Shown one piece after another: positions 46,677 through 56,705 of a stretch of 64,000 nucleotides of DNA (positions within the stretch are counted from its first letter, which is position 1; each line of letters begins with the position of its first letter). The DNA lies in the NCBI RefSeq assembly GCF_010730575.1, contig NZ_AP022614.1:2976001-3040000 (forward strand), given 5' to 3'. The stretch comes from Mycobacterium parmense. Its GTDB lineage: Bacteria; Actinomycetota; Actinomycetes; Mycobacteriales; Mycobacteriaceae. The notes beneath the pieces were generated by a model that was given only the letters and a program-made list of their open reading frames with translations, did not search any database and was not told where the DNA came from. The position numbers and the translations under genes are program-made.

Positions 46677-46957
46677 GATGGCCTCAATTCGCTGATCGAT
46701 TTGGTGAGCCAGGCTCGCTTCCAGAAGTTGTCGGTCCCGTCCAGCAGCGCCTCGTGGGCGTAGGCGGCGACCGCGCGCGCCCCCGCATGAGCGGGATCGG
46801 CCTTGAGGACGAGGTCGGTGGTGGAGCGGTGCTGGAACCACCCGGCGTTGGACACACCGGGCGACATCCAGATCTGGTTGCCCAGCGGTATCGCGGGTGC
46901 GCCGGTGGCGGCCGCCAGGTCGGCAGCGCCGGGACGCTCCCGATGAATCCCAGCCAT
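46673..46957 (-). pseudogene. Internally deleted MBL-fold hydrolase remnant
   Basis: The 94-codon frame joins an N-terminal MBL-hydrolase-like segment (IPLGNQIWMSPGVSNAG) to a C-terminal-like tail (DPAHAGARAVAAYAHEALLD then NFWKRAWLTKSISELR). The HxHxDH zinc-binding core that should lie between them is missing. It starts with ATG close to an 18-bp palindrome and overlaps the SDR start (GTGA), so it still occupies the first position of the minus-strand operon. An authentic short protein cannot be excluded. Confidence 0.6.
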
Positions 46958-46967
46958 GACTGGCGAT

Positions 46968-46985
46968 CCTCTACAGTCCTAGAGG
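46968..46985. promoter_or_regulatory. 18-bp palindromic operator CCTCTA-N6-TAGAGG
   Basis: Perfect 6-bp inverted repeat around CAGTCC in the 42-bp region between the divergent starts at 46957 (minus) and 47000 (plus). Its size and symmetry fit a TetR-type operator. The TetR gene at 47767 is in the plus-strand unit and is the obvious candidate (inference). Confidence 0.6.
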
Positions 46986-46999
46986 TAAAGTCAAGAGCC

Positions 47000-47770
47000 A
47001 TGGGACTGCGAGGTTTGGCGGACAAGGTTGCGGTCGTCGTCGGCGGCGCGACCGGCATCGGCGCCGCGACCGCCGCCCGGCTAGCCGAGGAAGGCTGCCG
47101 GGTGGTTGTCGGCGACATCGCGGCCGAGGCCGCCGAAGCGACGGCCGCGCGCATCGCCGCGTCGGGCGGCACCGCGACGCAGGTGGCCTTCGACCTGGCG
47201 GACCCGCCGTCGGTCGCAAAGTTGATGCGCACCGCGACGGCAACCTACGACGGCGTCGACCTGCTGTTCAACGTCGGCGCCGACATGAGCGTCATCCGGG
47301 CCGACACCGACGTGGTCGACATCGACTTCGACGTGTGGGACCGCGTGATGGCGGTGAACCTGCGTGGGTATGTGGCGGCCATGAAGTACGCGATCCCGGA
47401 GATGCTCAACCGCGGCGGCGGGGCGATCGTGAACATGTCCTCGGCGGCCGCGTTCCAGGGTGAGCCCGCCCGCCCCGCCTACGCCACCGCGAAGGCCGGC
47501 ATCGGGGCGCTCACCCGCCATGTCGCGTCGCGGTGGGGCAAGGAGAACATCCGCTGCAACGCGGTGGCGGCGGGGTTCACCGCGACCGAAGCCATCCGGT
47601 CCGTTCCGCAGTGGCCCGAGCTGCAGGCCGGAGCACTCAAGCGCATCCGCGGAACCCGCGTCGGCGACCCCGGCGACGTTGCCGCGCTGGTCGCCTTCCT
47701 GCTCTCCGACGAGGGCGGCTGGATCAATGGTCAGGTCGTCAACATCGACGGCGGCACCGTGCTGCGGTGA
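47000..47770 (+). CDS. Short-chain dehydrogenase/reductase
   Basis: 256 residues from the ATG in MGLRGLADKVA. It has VVVGGATGIGAATA (an SDR glycine motif with GGATGIG), Ser in NMSSAAAFQG, Tyr/Lys in YATAKAG and C-terminal INGQVVNIDGGTVLR. The usual NNAG is NVGA here (LLFNVGADMS), a deviation in the active-site-supporting Asn region. The stop overlaps the tetR GTG start (GTGA), so the two are coupled. Confidence 0.88.
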   Translation: MGLRGLADKVAVVVGGATGIGAATAARLAEEGCRVVVGDIAAEAAEATAARIAASGGTATQVAFDLADPPSVAKLMRTATATYDGVDLLFNVGADMSVIRADTDVVDIDFDVWDRVMAVNLRGYVAAMKYAIPEMLNRGGGAIVNMSSAAAFQGEPARPAYATAKAGIGALTRHVASRWGKENIRCNAVAAGFTATEAIRSVPQWPELQAGALKRIRGTRVGDPGDVAALVAFLLSDEGGWINGQVVNIDGGTVLR

Positions 47771-48390
47771 GCAAACGCATGGCCACCGCACACCGGAAGC
47801 GAGACGGCGACGAACGTCGTCGCACGCTCTGCGACGCGGCGATCCGGGTACTGGCCGAGCACGGATCGCGAGGACTGACGCACGGTCAGGTCGACCGCTG
47901 CGCGCGAGTCCCCGGGGGCACCACCTCGTACTACTACCGAACCCGGGAAGCGCTGCTGCGGGGCGTCGGAAAGCGCGTCGCCGAGATCGACGTCGCCAAC
48001 CTGCAGTCGGTGATCGACGAGCCGCTCGACCCGCGATCGCCCTTCGCGCACCTGGCGCGGCTGACCATGATGCAGGCCGACGGCCCCGGCCTGATGCTGA
48101 ACAGAGCGCGGCACGAATTGGTGCTGGGAGCCGCGCGTGATCCCAGTCTCGCTGCCACATCACAGGTCTTCGTCGCCCGCATCAATGCGATGGCCCACGA
48201 CGCACTCGCCCATCTCCAGCCGGGCACGGACGATCCGGGCCTGCTCGCCGCTCAGACGACGGCCGTCACCACGTTCATCGCCGGTGTCTTGAGCCGGCTC
48301 GCCGCCGGCGACCGCACCATCGACGACGCCGCGCAACTCATGCGGCTCTTGGAGGCCGTCGCCACCGCGGTCTCGCTGCGGCGCGCGTAG
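47767..48390 (+). CDS. TetR-family transcriptional regulator
   Basis: 207 residues from GTG at 47767 (ATG at 47779 possible). The N-terminal HTH region is present (GSRGLTHGQVDRCARVPGGT then TSYYYRTREALLRG). The C-terminal domain ends in a helical AQLMRLLEAVATAV. It is co-translated with the SDR and probably represses both divergent units through the palindrome at 46968-46985 (inference). Confidence 0.88.
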   Translation: MSKRMATAHRKRDGDERRRTLCDAAIRVLAEHGSRGLTHGQVDRCARVPGGTTSYYYRTREALLRGVGKRVAEIDVANLQSVIDEPLDPRSPFAHLARLTMMQADGPGLMLNRARHELVLGAARDPSLAATSQVFVARINAMAHDALAHLQPGTDDPGLLAAQTTAVTTFIAGVLSRLAAGDRTIDDAAQLMRLLEAVATAVSLRRA

Positions 48391-48469
48391 CGGCCTGGCC
48401 GAAAGCCCCCTGGGACTCCCTGATTGCGCATACCTTTGATGCGGGTTCATGCGCCACAGGAGGACGGAA

Positions 48470-48712
48470 ATGAAGCGATCGATCAACGCGCTGCTGGCCG
48501 CGGGCGTGCTGGCCGCCGCCGGGCTGATGACGACCGGCGTGGGCACCAGCTCCGCCGACACCATCCAGACCGAGAACAGCTACCCGACCCGGGAGGCCTG
48601 TCAGGACGCGGGCCCCGGCGTGAAGGCCTCGACGCCAGGAAACTGGAACAACTTCTGGTGCGTTCCGGACCGCAACGTCGCCGGTAGCTGGCGCCTGGTC
48701 CTCAGCAACTGA
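48470..48712 (+). CDS. Small secreted protein with signal peptide
   Basis: 80 residues from the ATG preceded by CAGGAGGACGG. MKRSINALLAAGVLAAAGLM is a classical signal peptide, with cleavage probably after SSA (about residue 24). The mature part of about 55 residues contains two cysteines (EACQDAG and FWCVPDR) that could pair, and aromatic-rich NWNNFWCV. Similar short secreted proteins are common in mycobacteria, with no known function. It is flanked by tetR and a convergent dehydrogenase. Confidence 0.82.
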   Translation: MKRSINALLAAGVLAAAGLMTTGVGTSSADTIQTENSYPTREACQDAGPGVKASTPGNWNNFWCVPDRNVAGSWRLVLSN

Positions 48713-48720
48713 AGGCGCCT

Positions 48721-49602
48721 CTAACCGGACGGGCCCGACGGGTACTTGTAGAAGCCCTCGCCGGTTTTGACACCGAGCTTGCCCGCATCAACGAAGGCTT
48801 GCAACAACTCTCGGACATTGCGCGGCAGGTGCGGGAACTCTTGGGCGTAGTGGTTCTCGATGTCGAGCACCACGTCGAGGCCCACCAGGTCCATCATCTG
48901 GAACGGTCCGGCCGGCACGCCCCAGTTGACCTTGAACATGCCGTCGACGTCTTCCGGTCGCGCCACGCCCTCGGCGACCACGGCCAGAGACTCACGCTTG
49001 ATGGCCGCCCAGATGCGATTGAAAATGAATCCGGTGCTCTCCCTGCGCGCCTCGAAGGGATACACGCCGAACTCCGGCAGCACGGCCAGCAGGGTGTCGA
49101 GCAGGCCGCGGTCGGTCTCGCCATCAGACATCAGGTCGACCGCATTGATCTCCGGTGGCATGTAGAAGTGCATGTTGCACAACCTGGTTTTGTCGCGAAC
49201 CTGTTCGGCCATCAGCCGCGACGGGTAGGACGACGAGTTGGTCGCGAAGATGGTGTTCGCCGGCGCCGCTTCATCTATCCGGCCCCACAGCGGAATCTTG
49301 ACGTCCAGCCTCTCGGGGACGGATTCCACCACAAGCCAGGCACCGGCTAATGCCTCTTCGAGCGACGTCACCCCCGTCACCGTGCCGGCCTCGCCGAATC
49401 CTCTGTCCTGCAGCACTTTAGGCAACGCCTCAGAGGCATACTGCGTCGCGGCGGCGAGTTGCTCGGCGCGCCGGCCCGCAAGGCGCACGGTTCCCCCGCG
49501 GCTGGCGAACATCACCGCGATGCGCCGGCCCAGCGTCCCCGCCCCGATCACGGCGACGGGGCGGTTACGGACGTCCTCGAAGCTGTACGTGAAGCCGGCC
49601 AC
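48721..49602 (-). CDS. 3-hydroxyacyl-CoA dehydrogenase family protein
   Basis: 293 residues from GTG (V-A-G-F-T-Y). The NAD-binding Rossmann motif is PVAVIGAGTLGRRIAVMFAS. The catalytic-region sequence FATNSSSYPSRLM and HFYMPPEINAVDLM correspond to the conserved SNTSS and HFFxPP regions of the family, and the C-terminal 3HCDH domain holds TGEGFYKY. It probably oxidises 3-hydroxyacyl-CoAs (beta-oxidation or PHA-derived units). Monocistronic; the convergent secreted-protein gene stops 8 bp away. Confidence 0.88.
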   Translation of the reverse strand: MAGFTYSFEDVRNRPVAVIGAGTLGRRIAVMFASRGGTVRLAGRRAEQLAAATQYASEALPKVLQDRGFGEAGTVTGVTSLEEALAGAWLVVESVPERLDVKIPLWGRIDEAAPANTIFATNSSSYPSRLMAEQVRDKTRLCNMHFYMPPEINAVDLMSDGETDRGLLDTLLAVLPEFGVYPFEARRESTGFIFNRIWAAIKRESLAVVAEGVARPEDVDGMFKVNWGVPAGPFQMMDLVGLDVVLDIENHYAQEFPHLPRNVRELLQAFVDAGKLGVKTGEGFYKYPSGPSG

Positions 49603-49737
49603 ACCCGCATGGTAGGCCGCGACGAAATTCGGCCCGCCTCTTCACCCCAAAACGGCTCCATCGACGTGCGCGGTGCCCTAACGTGTGGCTTCGCTCACCG
49701 GAGAGCGGAACGACACGAAGCCCGTGGGGGGTAGGCG

Positions 49738-51081
49738 ATGTCATTGATGTTTGTGGTGCCGGATTTGTTGGGCACGGCGGCAGCCGACGCGGCCCAGGTC
49801 GGTTCGGCGGTGCTGGCCGGCAACCAGGCCGCGGCGATCGGTACGACGCAGGTGGAGGCGGCGGCCGCCGACGAGGTGTCGACGGCCGTCGCGGCGGTGT
49901 TCAGCGCGCACGGCTCGCAATTTCAGGCCGCGGCGGCGCAGGCGGCGGCGTATTACGACCGATTCGTCAACAATCTGAGCGCCGCCGCGGCGTCGTATGC
50001 GGGCACCGAGACGAGCATCGCCGCGTCGATGCATGCGACGCTGAGCGCGGCGGCGGCCACTCCCCAGGCCGGGCTGGGTATTACCGCCGTCAACGAATTC
50101 GCCTCGGTCTTCAACGGTTCGGTTCACGCGGCCGAGGGGCAATGGGCCGGCAGCGCACTCGGAGAGCAGCTCGACCCGATCGTCGCGGCGATCACGGGCA
50201 ACACCGGCACCGGCACGCCGATCGTCATCGACTTCGTCCGGCACGGGCAGTCCGTCGGCAACGCGTTGAACCTGATCGACACCGCGGTGCCCGGCACCGG
50301 TTTGACGCAGCTGGGCGTGCAACAGTCGCAGGCCGTCGCCAATCTGCTTGCGGGCCAGGGCCCCTTCGCCGGGATCTTCACGTCGCAGTTGCTGCGCACC
50401 CAGCAGACGGCCTTGCCGTTGGCCACCATGCTGGGCGTGAACCCGCAGACCCTGCCCGGGCTCAACGAGATCGACGCCGGCATCTTCAACGGCATGCCCG
50501 AGGTCCCGGCCGGCATCCTCTACCTGATAGGCCCGGCCGCCTGGACGTTCGGACTGCCCATCGCCCCGATGCTGGCCCCCGGCTCCGTCCACCTCAACGG
50601 CATCGTCTTCGACCAGGGCTTCAGCGGCGCGCTGCAGTCGATGTACGCCACGGCCATGGCCAACCCCGTGATCGCCGCCAACGGCCACATCACCGACGTC
50701 GCCTACTCCAGCGAGTTCGCGATCGAGGTCGGCACGCTGATGAACGTGAACAATCCCGACCCGTTGCTGATGCTGACCCATCCGCTTTCCAACACCGGGA
50801 TGGTCGTGGTGCAGGGCAGTCCCCAGGGCGGCTGGACGATGCTCAGTTGGGACGGGGTGCCCGTGCCGCCGGCGAACCTGCCGACCGAGCTCTTCGTGGA
50901 CGCGCGCGACCTGATCATGGCGCCGCAGTTCGCGGCCTACGACGGGTTCGAGTCCCTGCTCACCGGAAACCCCGCGGCGATCGCGAGCGCCGTCCAAACC
51001 GGTGTCGAGCAGGTGGCCGGCGCGGCGATCCGATTCCCGGTCGCGGTGGGCGAGGACCTGATCGACGCCATCGGGGTGTAG
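49738..51081 (+). CDS. PE-family protein with C-terminal phosphoglycerate-mutase/histidine-phosphatase domain
   Basis: 447 residues. Residues 1-100 are a PE domain (MSLMFVVPDLLGTAAADAAQ), with the eponymous Pro-Glu replaced by Pro8-Asp9. The ESX secretion motif YxxxE is present at Tyr87-Glu91. From about 160 a histidine-phosphatase domain begins with DFVRHGQS (catalytic His169) and FTSQLLRTQQTALPLA. No PGRS glycine repeats separate the two. The nearest known analogue is PE_PGRS11 (Rv0754) of M. tuberculosis, reported to have phosphoglycerate mutase activity. Probably exported to the cell surface. Confidence 0.88.
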   Translation: MSLMFVVPDLLGTAAADAAQVGSAVLAGNQAAAIGTTQVEAAAADEVSTAVAAVFSAHGSQFQAAAAQAAAYYDRFVNNLSAAAASYAGTETSIAASMHATLSAAAATPQAGLGITAVNEFASVFNGSVHAAEGQWAGSALGEQLDPIVAAITGNTGTGTPIVIDFVRHGQSVGNALNLIDTAVPGTGLTQLGVQQSQAVANLLAGQGPFAGIFTSQLLRTQQTALPLATMLGVNPQTLPGLNEIDAGIFNGMPEVPAGILYLIGPAAWTFGLPIAPMLAPGSVHLNGIVFDQGFSGALQSMYATAMANPVIAANGHITDVAYSSEFAIEVGTLMNVNNPDPLLMLTHPLSNTGMVVVQGSPQGGWTMLSWDGVPVPPANLPTELFVDARDLIMAPQFAAYDGFESLLTGNPAAIASAVQTGVEQVAGAAIRFPVAVGEDLIDAIGV

Positions 51082-51085
51082 CCGG

Positions 51086-51859
51086 CTACAGGAGCCGGGC
51101 CTGCTCCGGCTGCGGCTCGGCCGGCGCCAGCAGCTCGGGACCGTTGTTGCGGACGCTGTTGACCAGCGTCGACACCTCGCGCATCCGGATGTCGTGGATG
51201 TCGGGCGTGCGGGCCAGCAGCTCCTCGTCGACCGGGGCCTCGGGGTCCAGCCAGCGGTCCCAGTCGCGCTCGGGCACCACCAGGGGCATCCGATCGTGGA
51301 TCCCGGCGAGCTCACCGGGGGCGTCGGTGGTGATGATCGTGCAGCTCAGCAGCGGCGGCGAGTCGTCGTGGTGCTCCGGCCCCCGCCACACCGACCACAG
51401 TCCCGCCATGAACAGCGGCTCGCCGTCCTCGCGGTACATGTAGAAGGGCGTCTTTCGCGACTTCTTGCCGTCGACGTCCGAATTGACCCGCCACTCGTAG
51501 TAGCCGTCCATCGGGATCAGGCAGCGCTTGGACTTGGCGCTGGACCGGAAGGCCGGCGAGGTGGTGACCTTGTCCGCGCGCGCGTTGATCAGCATCGGCC
51601 CCTTGGTCTCGGGGCTGCCGTCCGAGGTGGCCTTCACCCACGGCGGGACCAGGCCCCAGCGCATGAGCCGCACCCGACGAGTCGGCTGGTCGTCGGGATC
51701 GGTGTGCCGACTCACCACCGTCGCGATGTTCGTCGTGGGCGCCACGTTGTAGTTGGGTGCCGTCCCCGAGCCGCCGGCCGCCTCGGTGGCCTCGTCGATC
51801 GCCTTGATCTTTTCGGCCAGCAGGGCCGGATCGGTCGTCACCGCAAACCGTCCGCACAT
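51086..51859 (-). CDS. SRAP-domain protein (HMCES/YedK-type abasic-site crosslinker)
   Basis: 257 residues from the ATG giving catalytic Cys2 (M-C-G-R-F-A). It also has [11 protein letters not shown], Asn/Arg in [10 protein letters not shown], the catalytic Glu in GYYEW and [12 protein letters not shown] proteins form a thiazolidine crosslink to abasic sites in single-stranded DNA. The longer frame upstream is rejected because Cys must be residue 2. It corresponds to Rv3226c and marks the return of the syntenic block. Divergent from aroA by 68 bp. Confidence 0.93.
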   Translation of the reverse strand: MCGRFAVTTDPALLAEKIKAIDEATEAAGGSGTAPNYNVAPTTNIATVVSRHTDPDDQPTRRVRLMRWGLVPPWVKATSDGSPETKGPMLINARADKVTTSPAFRSSAKSKRCLIPMDGYYEWRVNSDVDGKKSRKTPFYMYREDGEPLFMAGLWSVWRGPEHHDDSPPLLSCTIITTDAPGELAGIHDRMPLVVPERDWDRWLDPEAPVDEELLARTPDIHDIRMREVSTLVNSVRNNGPELLAPAEPQPEQARLL

Positions 51860-51927
51860 ACCTTCCATGGTGGCAGGCCGCGAACTCCCATTGGTGGCAG
51901 CCCACTCGGACACGCAATGATGGACCG

Positions 51928-53211
51928 GTGACGACGTGGACGGCGCCCCCGGCACCCGGACCGGTGCACGCGACCGTGACCGTGCCGGGCTCGAAGTCGC
52001 AGACCAACCGGGCGCTGGTGCTGGCCGCGCTGGCGGCCGCGCAGGGGCAGGGCACCCCCGTCCTGCGCGGCGCGCTGCGCAGCCGCGACACCGACCTGAT
52101 GATCGGCGCGCTGCGCACGCTCGGGCTGCGTGTCGACGGCGACGGCCCGGAGCTGTCGGTCAGCGGCCGGATCGCGCCCGCCGCGCACGCCCGGGTGGAC
52201 TGCGGCCTGGCGGGCACCGTGTTGCGTTTCGTTCCGCCGCTGGCCGCGCTGGCCGACGCGGTGGTGGAGTTCGACGGCGACGAGCAGGCGCGAGCCCGCC
52301 CGATCGCCCCGCTGTTGGACGCGCTGCGGGGGCTCGGCGTGCCGATCGAAGGCACCGGGCTGCCGTTCCGGGTCCGGGGCGGCGGATCGGTCGCGGGCGG
52401 CACGGTGTCCATCGACGCGTCGGCGTCGTCGCAGTTCGTGTCCGGGCTGTTGCTGTGCGCGGCGTCGTTCACCGACGGCCTGACCGTCGAGCACACCGGT
52501 TCGACGCTGCCGTCGGCGCCGCACATCGCGATGACGGTGGCGATGCTGCGGCAGGCCGGGGTCGACGTCGACGATTCGGTCGCCAACCGCTGGCGGGTGC
52601 GGCCCGGCCCGGTCGCGGCCCGGCGCTGGGAGGTCGAACCGGACCTGACCAACGCCGTGCCGTTCCTGGCCGCCGCCGTGGTCACCGGCGGAATCGTGCG
52701 CATTACGGGTTGGCCGGCCGCCAGCGTGCAACCCGCCGACGACATCCTTTACGTGCTCGGCAAGATGAATACCATTGTCACACAGACTGATTCGTTCCTC
52801 GAGGTGCGAGGTTCAGCGGACTACGACGGGTTTGACGTCGACCTGCGCGACGTCGGTGAGCTGACGCCGTCGGTGGCGGCGCTGGCCGCGCTGGCCAGAC
52901 CCGGGGCGGTGTCACATCTTCGCGGCATCGCCCACCTGCGCGGCCACGAAACGGACCGACTGGCCGCGCTGAGCGCCGAGCTCAACCGGCTGGGCGGCGA
53001 CTGCGCCGAGACCCCCGACGGCCTGACGATCACCGCGACTCCACTGCGGGCCGGCGTGTGGCGTGCCTACGCCGACCACCGGATGGCGATGGCCGGCGCC
53101 ATCGTCGGGCTGCGGGTCGGCGGGGTCGAGGTGGACGACATCGGTGCCACCAGCAAGACGCTGCCCGAGTTCCCCCGGCTGTGGGCGGACATGCTGGGGC
53201 CCATCGGTTGA
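51928..53211 (+). CDS. aroA: 3-phosphoshikimate 1-carboxyvinyltransferase (EPSP synthase)
   Basis: 427 residues starting GTG. Substrate-binding motifs are [17 protein letters not shown] at residues 19-35, LAGTVLRF (the LxNAGT region variant), [34 protein letters not shown] and DHRMAMAGA. It catalyses the sixth step of the shikimate pathway, transferring enolpyruvyl to shikimate-3-phosphate. It corresponds to Rv3227. The TGA overlaps the TTG start of rsgA. Confidence 0.95.
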   Translation: MTTWTAPPAPGPVHATVTVPGSKSQTNRALVLAALAAAQGQGTPVLRGALRSRDTDLMIGALRTLGLRVDGDGPELSVSGRIAPAAHARVDCGLAGTVLRFVPPLAALADAVVEFDGDEQARARPIAPLLDALRGLGVPIEGTGLPFRVRGGGSVAGGTVSIDASASSQFVSGLLLCAASFTDGLTVEHTGSTLPSAPHIAMTVAMLRQAGVDVDDSVANRWRVRPGPVAARRWEVEPDLTNAVPFLAAAVVTGGIVRITGWPAASVQPADDILYVLGKMNTIVTQTDSFLEVRGSADYDGFDVDLRDVGELTPSVAALAALARPGAVSHLRGIAHLRGHETDRLAALSAELNRLGGDCAETPDGLTITATPLRAGVWRAYADHRMAMAGAIVGLRVGGVEVDDIGATSKTLPEFPRLWADMLGPIG

Positions 53212-54188
53212 AACCCGGCGACTACGACGAGTCCGACGTCAGGGTCCGCTCTGGCCGGGGCTCGCGGCCGCGGACCAAGACCCGTCCCGAGCACGCCGAC
53301 GCCGAGGCGGCCATGGTGGTCAGCGTGGACCGCGGCCGCTGGGGCTGCGTGCTCGACGGCGATCCTGAACGCCGGGTGACCGCCATGCGGGCGCGCGAAC
53401 TCGGCCGCACGCCGATCGTCGTCGGCGACGACGTCGACCTGGTCGGCGACCTGTCGGGACGCCCGGACACCCTGGCCCGCATCGTGCGCCGGGCCGAGCG
53501 GCGAACCGTGTTGCGCCGCACCGCCGACGACAGCGATCCCACCGAGCGAGTGGTGGTCGCCAACGCCGACCAACTGCTGATCGTGGTCGCGATGGCCGAC
53601 CCGCCGCCGCGCAGCGGGCTGGTCGACCGGGCGCTGATCGCCGCCTACGCCGGCGGGCTGACGCCTATCCTGTGCCTGACCAAGACCGACCTCGCCCCGC
53701 CCGGGCCGTTCGCCGAGCAGTTCGTCGACCTCGACCTGACGGTGGTGGTCGCCGGGCGCGACGATCCCCTGCTGGCGGTGGCCGACCTGCTCGCCGGCAG
53801 GATCACCGTCCTGCTCGGCCACTCCGGGGTCGGCAAGTCGACGCTGGTGAATCGCCTGGTGCCCGAGGCCGAACGGGCCGTCGGCGAAGTCACCGACTTC
53901 GGCCGCGGACGGCACACCTCCACCCAATCGGTGGCACTTCCGCTGGCGACGTCGGGCTGGGTGGTCGACACCCCGGGCATCCGGTCGTTCGGGCTGGCCC
54001 ACATCGAGCCCGACGACGTGCTGATGGCTTTCTCGGACCTGGCCGACGCGATTGCGCGGTGCCCGCGCGGCTGCGGGCACATGGGGCCGCCGGCCGACCC
54101 CGAATGCGCGCTGGACGCCCTGTCCGGACCCGCCGCCCGCCGGGTCGCCGCGGCCCGGCGCCTGCTCGCGGCGCTGCACCAGGGCTGA
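53208..54188 (+). CDS. rsgA: Ribosome small-subunit-dependent GTPase A
   Basis: 326 residues, starting TTG in a TTGA overlap with the aroA stop. The GTPase is circularly permuted: G4 LTKTDLAPP precedes G1 GHSGVGKST and G3 [10 protein letters not shown]-terminal zinc knuckle CPRGCGH ... PEC follows an N-terminal OB-like domain. It assists late 30S maturation. It corresponds to Rv3228. The normal next gene in M. tuberculosis (desA3) is absent here. A strong hairpin follows 16 bp after the stop. Confidence 0.94.
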   Translation: MKPGDYDESDVRVRSGRGSRPRTKTRPEHADAEAAMVVSVDRGRWGCVLDGDPERRVTAMRARELGRTPIVVGDDVDLVGDLSGRPDTLARIVRRAERRTVLRRTADDSDPTERVVVANADQLLIVVAMADPPPRSGLVDRALIAAYAGGLTPILCLTKTDLAPPGPFAEQFVDLDLTVVVAGRDDPLLAVADLLAGRITVLLGHSGVGKSTLVNRLVPEAERAVGEVTDFGRGRHTSTQSVALPLATSGWVVDTPGIRSFGLAHIEPDDVLMAFSDLADAIARCPRGCGHMGPPADPECALDALSGPAARRVAAARRLLAALHQG

Positions 54189-54204
54189 CCGGACCGCCGA
54201 GCGC

Positions 54205-54226
54205 GCGTGTCGGTACGCCGACACGC
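54205..54226. terminator. Terminator hairpin between rsgA and the HxlR gene
   Basis: GCGTGTCGG-TACG-CCGACACGC is a perfect 9-bp stem closed by a UACG tetraloop, between two convergent genes. It can fold in both transcripts. No U-tract follows. Confidence 0.7.
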
Positions 54227-54261
54227 CGCAGGGGGCGTACATTTGCGCGCCCTCGCGGCAG

Positions 54262-54735
54262 TCAGGGCGATTTTGCCAGCCGTACCCCGAGTTCGTCGGG
54301 CGGCACCAGATGCCCCTCGGCGCAACGAATTTCCACGCCCGCCTCGGCGCCGCAGCCCAGATGGGTGAGCCGCAGGCGATTGCGTCCCGGCAGATGCCGC
54401 CTGCCCCACTCGAACATGGCCCACACCACCGGCATGAAGTCGATTCCGGCGTCGGTGAGCACGTATTCGTCGCGGCTGCGCTGCCCGGGTTCGCGGTAGG
54501 GCCGTCGCGTCAGCAGGCCCAGGTCCACCAGCTCGGCGAGCCGCGCCGAGGTGGCCGCCTTGGTGATGCCCACCCGGCGCGCGAAGTCGTCGAACCGGGT
54601 GGTGCCGTAGTAGGCCTCGCGCATGATGAGCATCGCCGACTTGGTGCCGACGACGGCCATGGTCTTCTCGATGGCGCACTCGCCGACCGCCGACCAAGCT
54701 TCCCGGTCGGCCAGCGGTCCCTGCAGCATTGTCAT
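54262..54735 (-). CDS. HxlR-family winged-helix regulator
   Basis: 157 residues from the ATG in MTMLQGPLADRE. It has an early cysteine (ECAIEKTMAVVG), the wHTH region (TTRFDDFARRVGITKAATSA then RLAELVDLGLLTRRPYREPG) and VLTDAGIDFMPVV, all typical of HxlR. Two cysteines in HLGCGAEAGVEIRCAEGH could be redox or metal sensors. It is divergent from the thiolase gene, with palindromes in between, so it likely represses thiolase/DUF302 and itself. Confidence 0.9.
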   Translation of the reverse strand: MTMLQGPLADREAWSAVGECAIEKTMAVVGTKSAMLIMREAYYGTTRFDDFARRVGITKAATSARLAELVDLGLLTRRPYREPGQRSRDEYVLTDAGIDFMPVVWAMFEWGRRHLPGRNRLRLTHLGCGAEAGVEIRCAEGHLVPPDELGVRLAKSP

Positions 54736-54769
54736 CTAAATCACCTCCCCAGCTGGGTTGCATTCAGTG

Positions 54770-54810
54770 TACCTAGATGTTTACCTGGGTATAGCTAATC
54801 GAACTTAGCT
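54770..54810. promoter_or_regulatory. Two inverted repeats in the HxlR/thiolase divergent promoter
   Basis: AGCTAA-TCGAAC-TTAGCT (54793-54810) is a perfect palindrome with a 6-bp spacer, 19 bp before the thiolase ATG. TACCTAG-N8-CTGGGTA (54770-54791) matches at 6 of 7 arm positions. The region is strikingly AT-rich. Likely HxlR operators (inference). Confidence 0.6.
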
Positions 54811-54829
54811 GTGGACTCGAGGAGGAGCC

Positions 54830-56011
<1,182 letters not shown>

Positions 56012-56013
56012 TC

Positions 56014-56514
56014 ATGGCAGGATCACAGACCCGCTTCGACGGCGTGCGGGTGCGCTACGACAGCGAGAAGAGTTACGAGGCCCTGCTCGCCGCCCTGCTG
56101 GACGACATCGGCGACAAGCCGGTGCCGATCAACACTGTCGCCACCGACACCGGGAACTGGCAGGAATACCAGGAGCGGGTCGAACCCCAGGTCGGGCCTA
56201 GCGGATTCATGCTGTTCTCCCTGATCAACCACGGCGCATGGATCACCAAGGCCGGCATCGACCGCAAGCTGATGCGCGTCATTCTCGGCAACCCGCTGAT
56301 CGCCATCACGATGCTGCGCCACGACGTGACCGCGGGCCTGTTCGCCCCCGTCGAATTGCTGCTCACCGACGAAGGCGACGGCCGCAGCAGCTTGACCTAC
56401 GTCAAGCCGTCGTCGCTGATGGTCATCGAACCCAATCACGAATTGCGCAGCGCCGCAGAGGAACTCGACGCCAAGCTGGCGGCACTGGCCGAGAAGGTGA
56501 CCAGCGCCTCCTGA
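56014..56514 (+). CDS. DUF302-family protein
   Basis: 166 residues. GFMLFSLINHGAWITKAGID and RVILGNPLIAITMLRHDVTA then LFAPVELLLTDEG and LTYVKPSSLM are typical of the DUF302 fold. The family often occurs near redox or lipid genes and has no known enzymatic role. It follows the thiolase by 2 bp. An internal 278-bp segment (56059-56336) is repeated almost identically at 57784-58049. Confidence 0.88.
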   Translation: MAGSQTRFDGVRVRYDSEKSYEALLAALLDDIGDKPVPINTVATDTGNWQEYQERVEPQVGPSGFMLFSLINHGAWITKAGIDRKLMRVILGNPLIAITMLRHDVTAGLFAPVELLLTDEGDGRSSLTYVKPSSLMVIEPNHELRSAAEELDAKLAALAEKVTSAS

Positions 56515-56538
56515 CCGCACGTGAGGAGCGCTGCGGTC
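56513..56538 (+). terminator. Hairpin overlapping the DUF302 stop
   Basis: GACCGCA-N12-TGCGGTC, perfect 7-bp arms starting one base into the TGA stop. No U-tract. Could terminate the thiolase-DUF302 transcript. Confidence 0.35.
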
Positions 56539-56705
56539 GTTGAAGGAAATACCGTAGACGCGCTGCAGACGCTAGGCACCGCGAGAACGCTCAGGAATTC
56601 GACGCACGCTGCCGTGCCGAGAGCACTGGGCCTGGCACGTTGCATTCGACCGCGTGATCGTCGTGGTTTGCTGTAGTCACGAATAGCCGCAAGGGAGAAG
56701 CAGTT

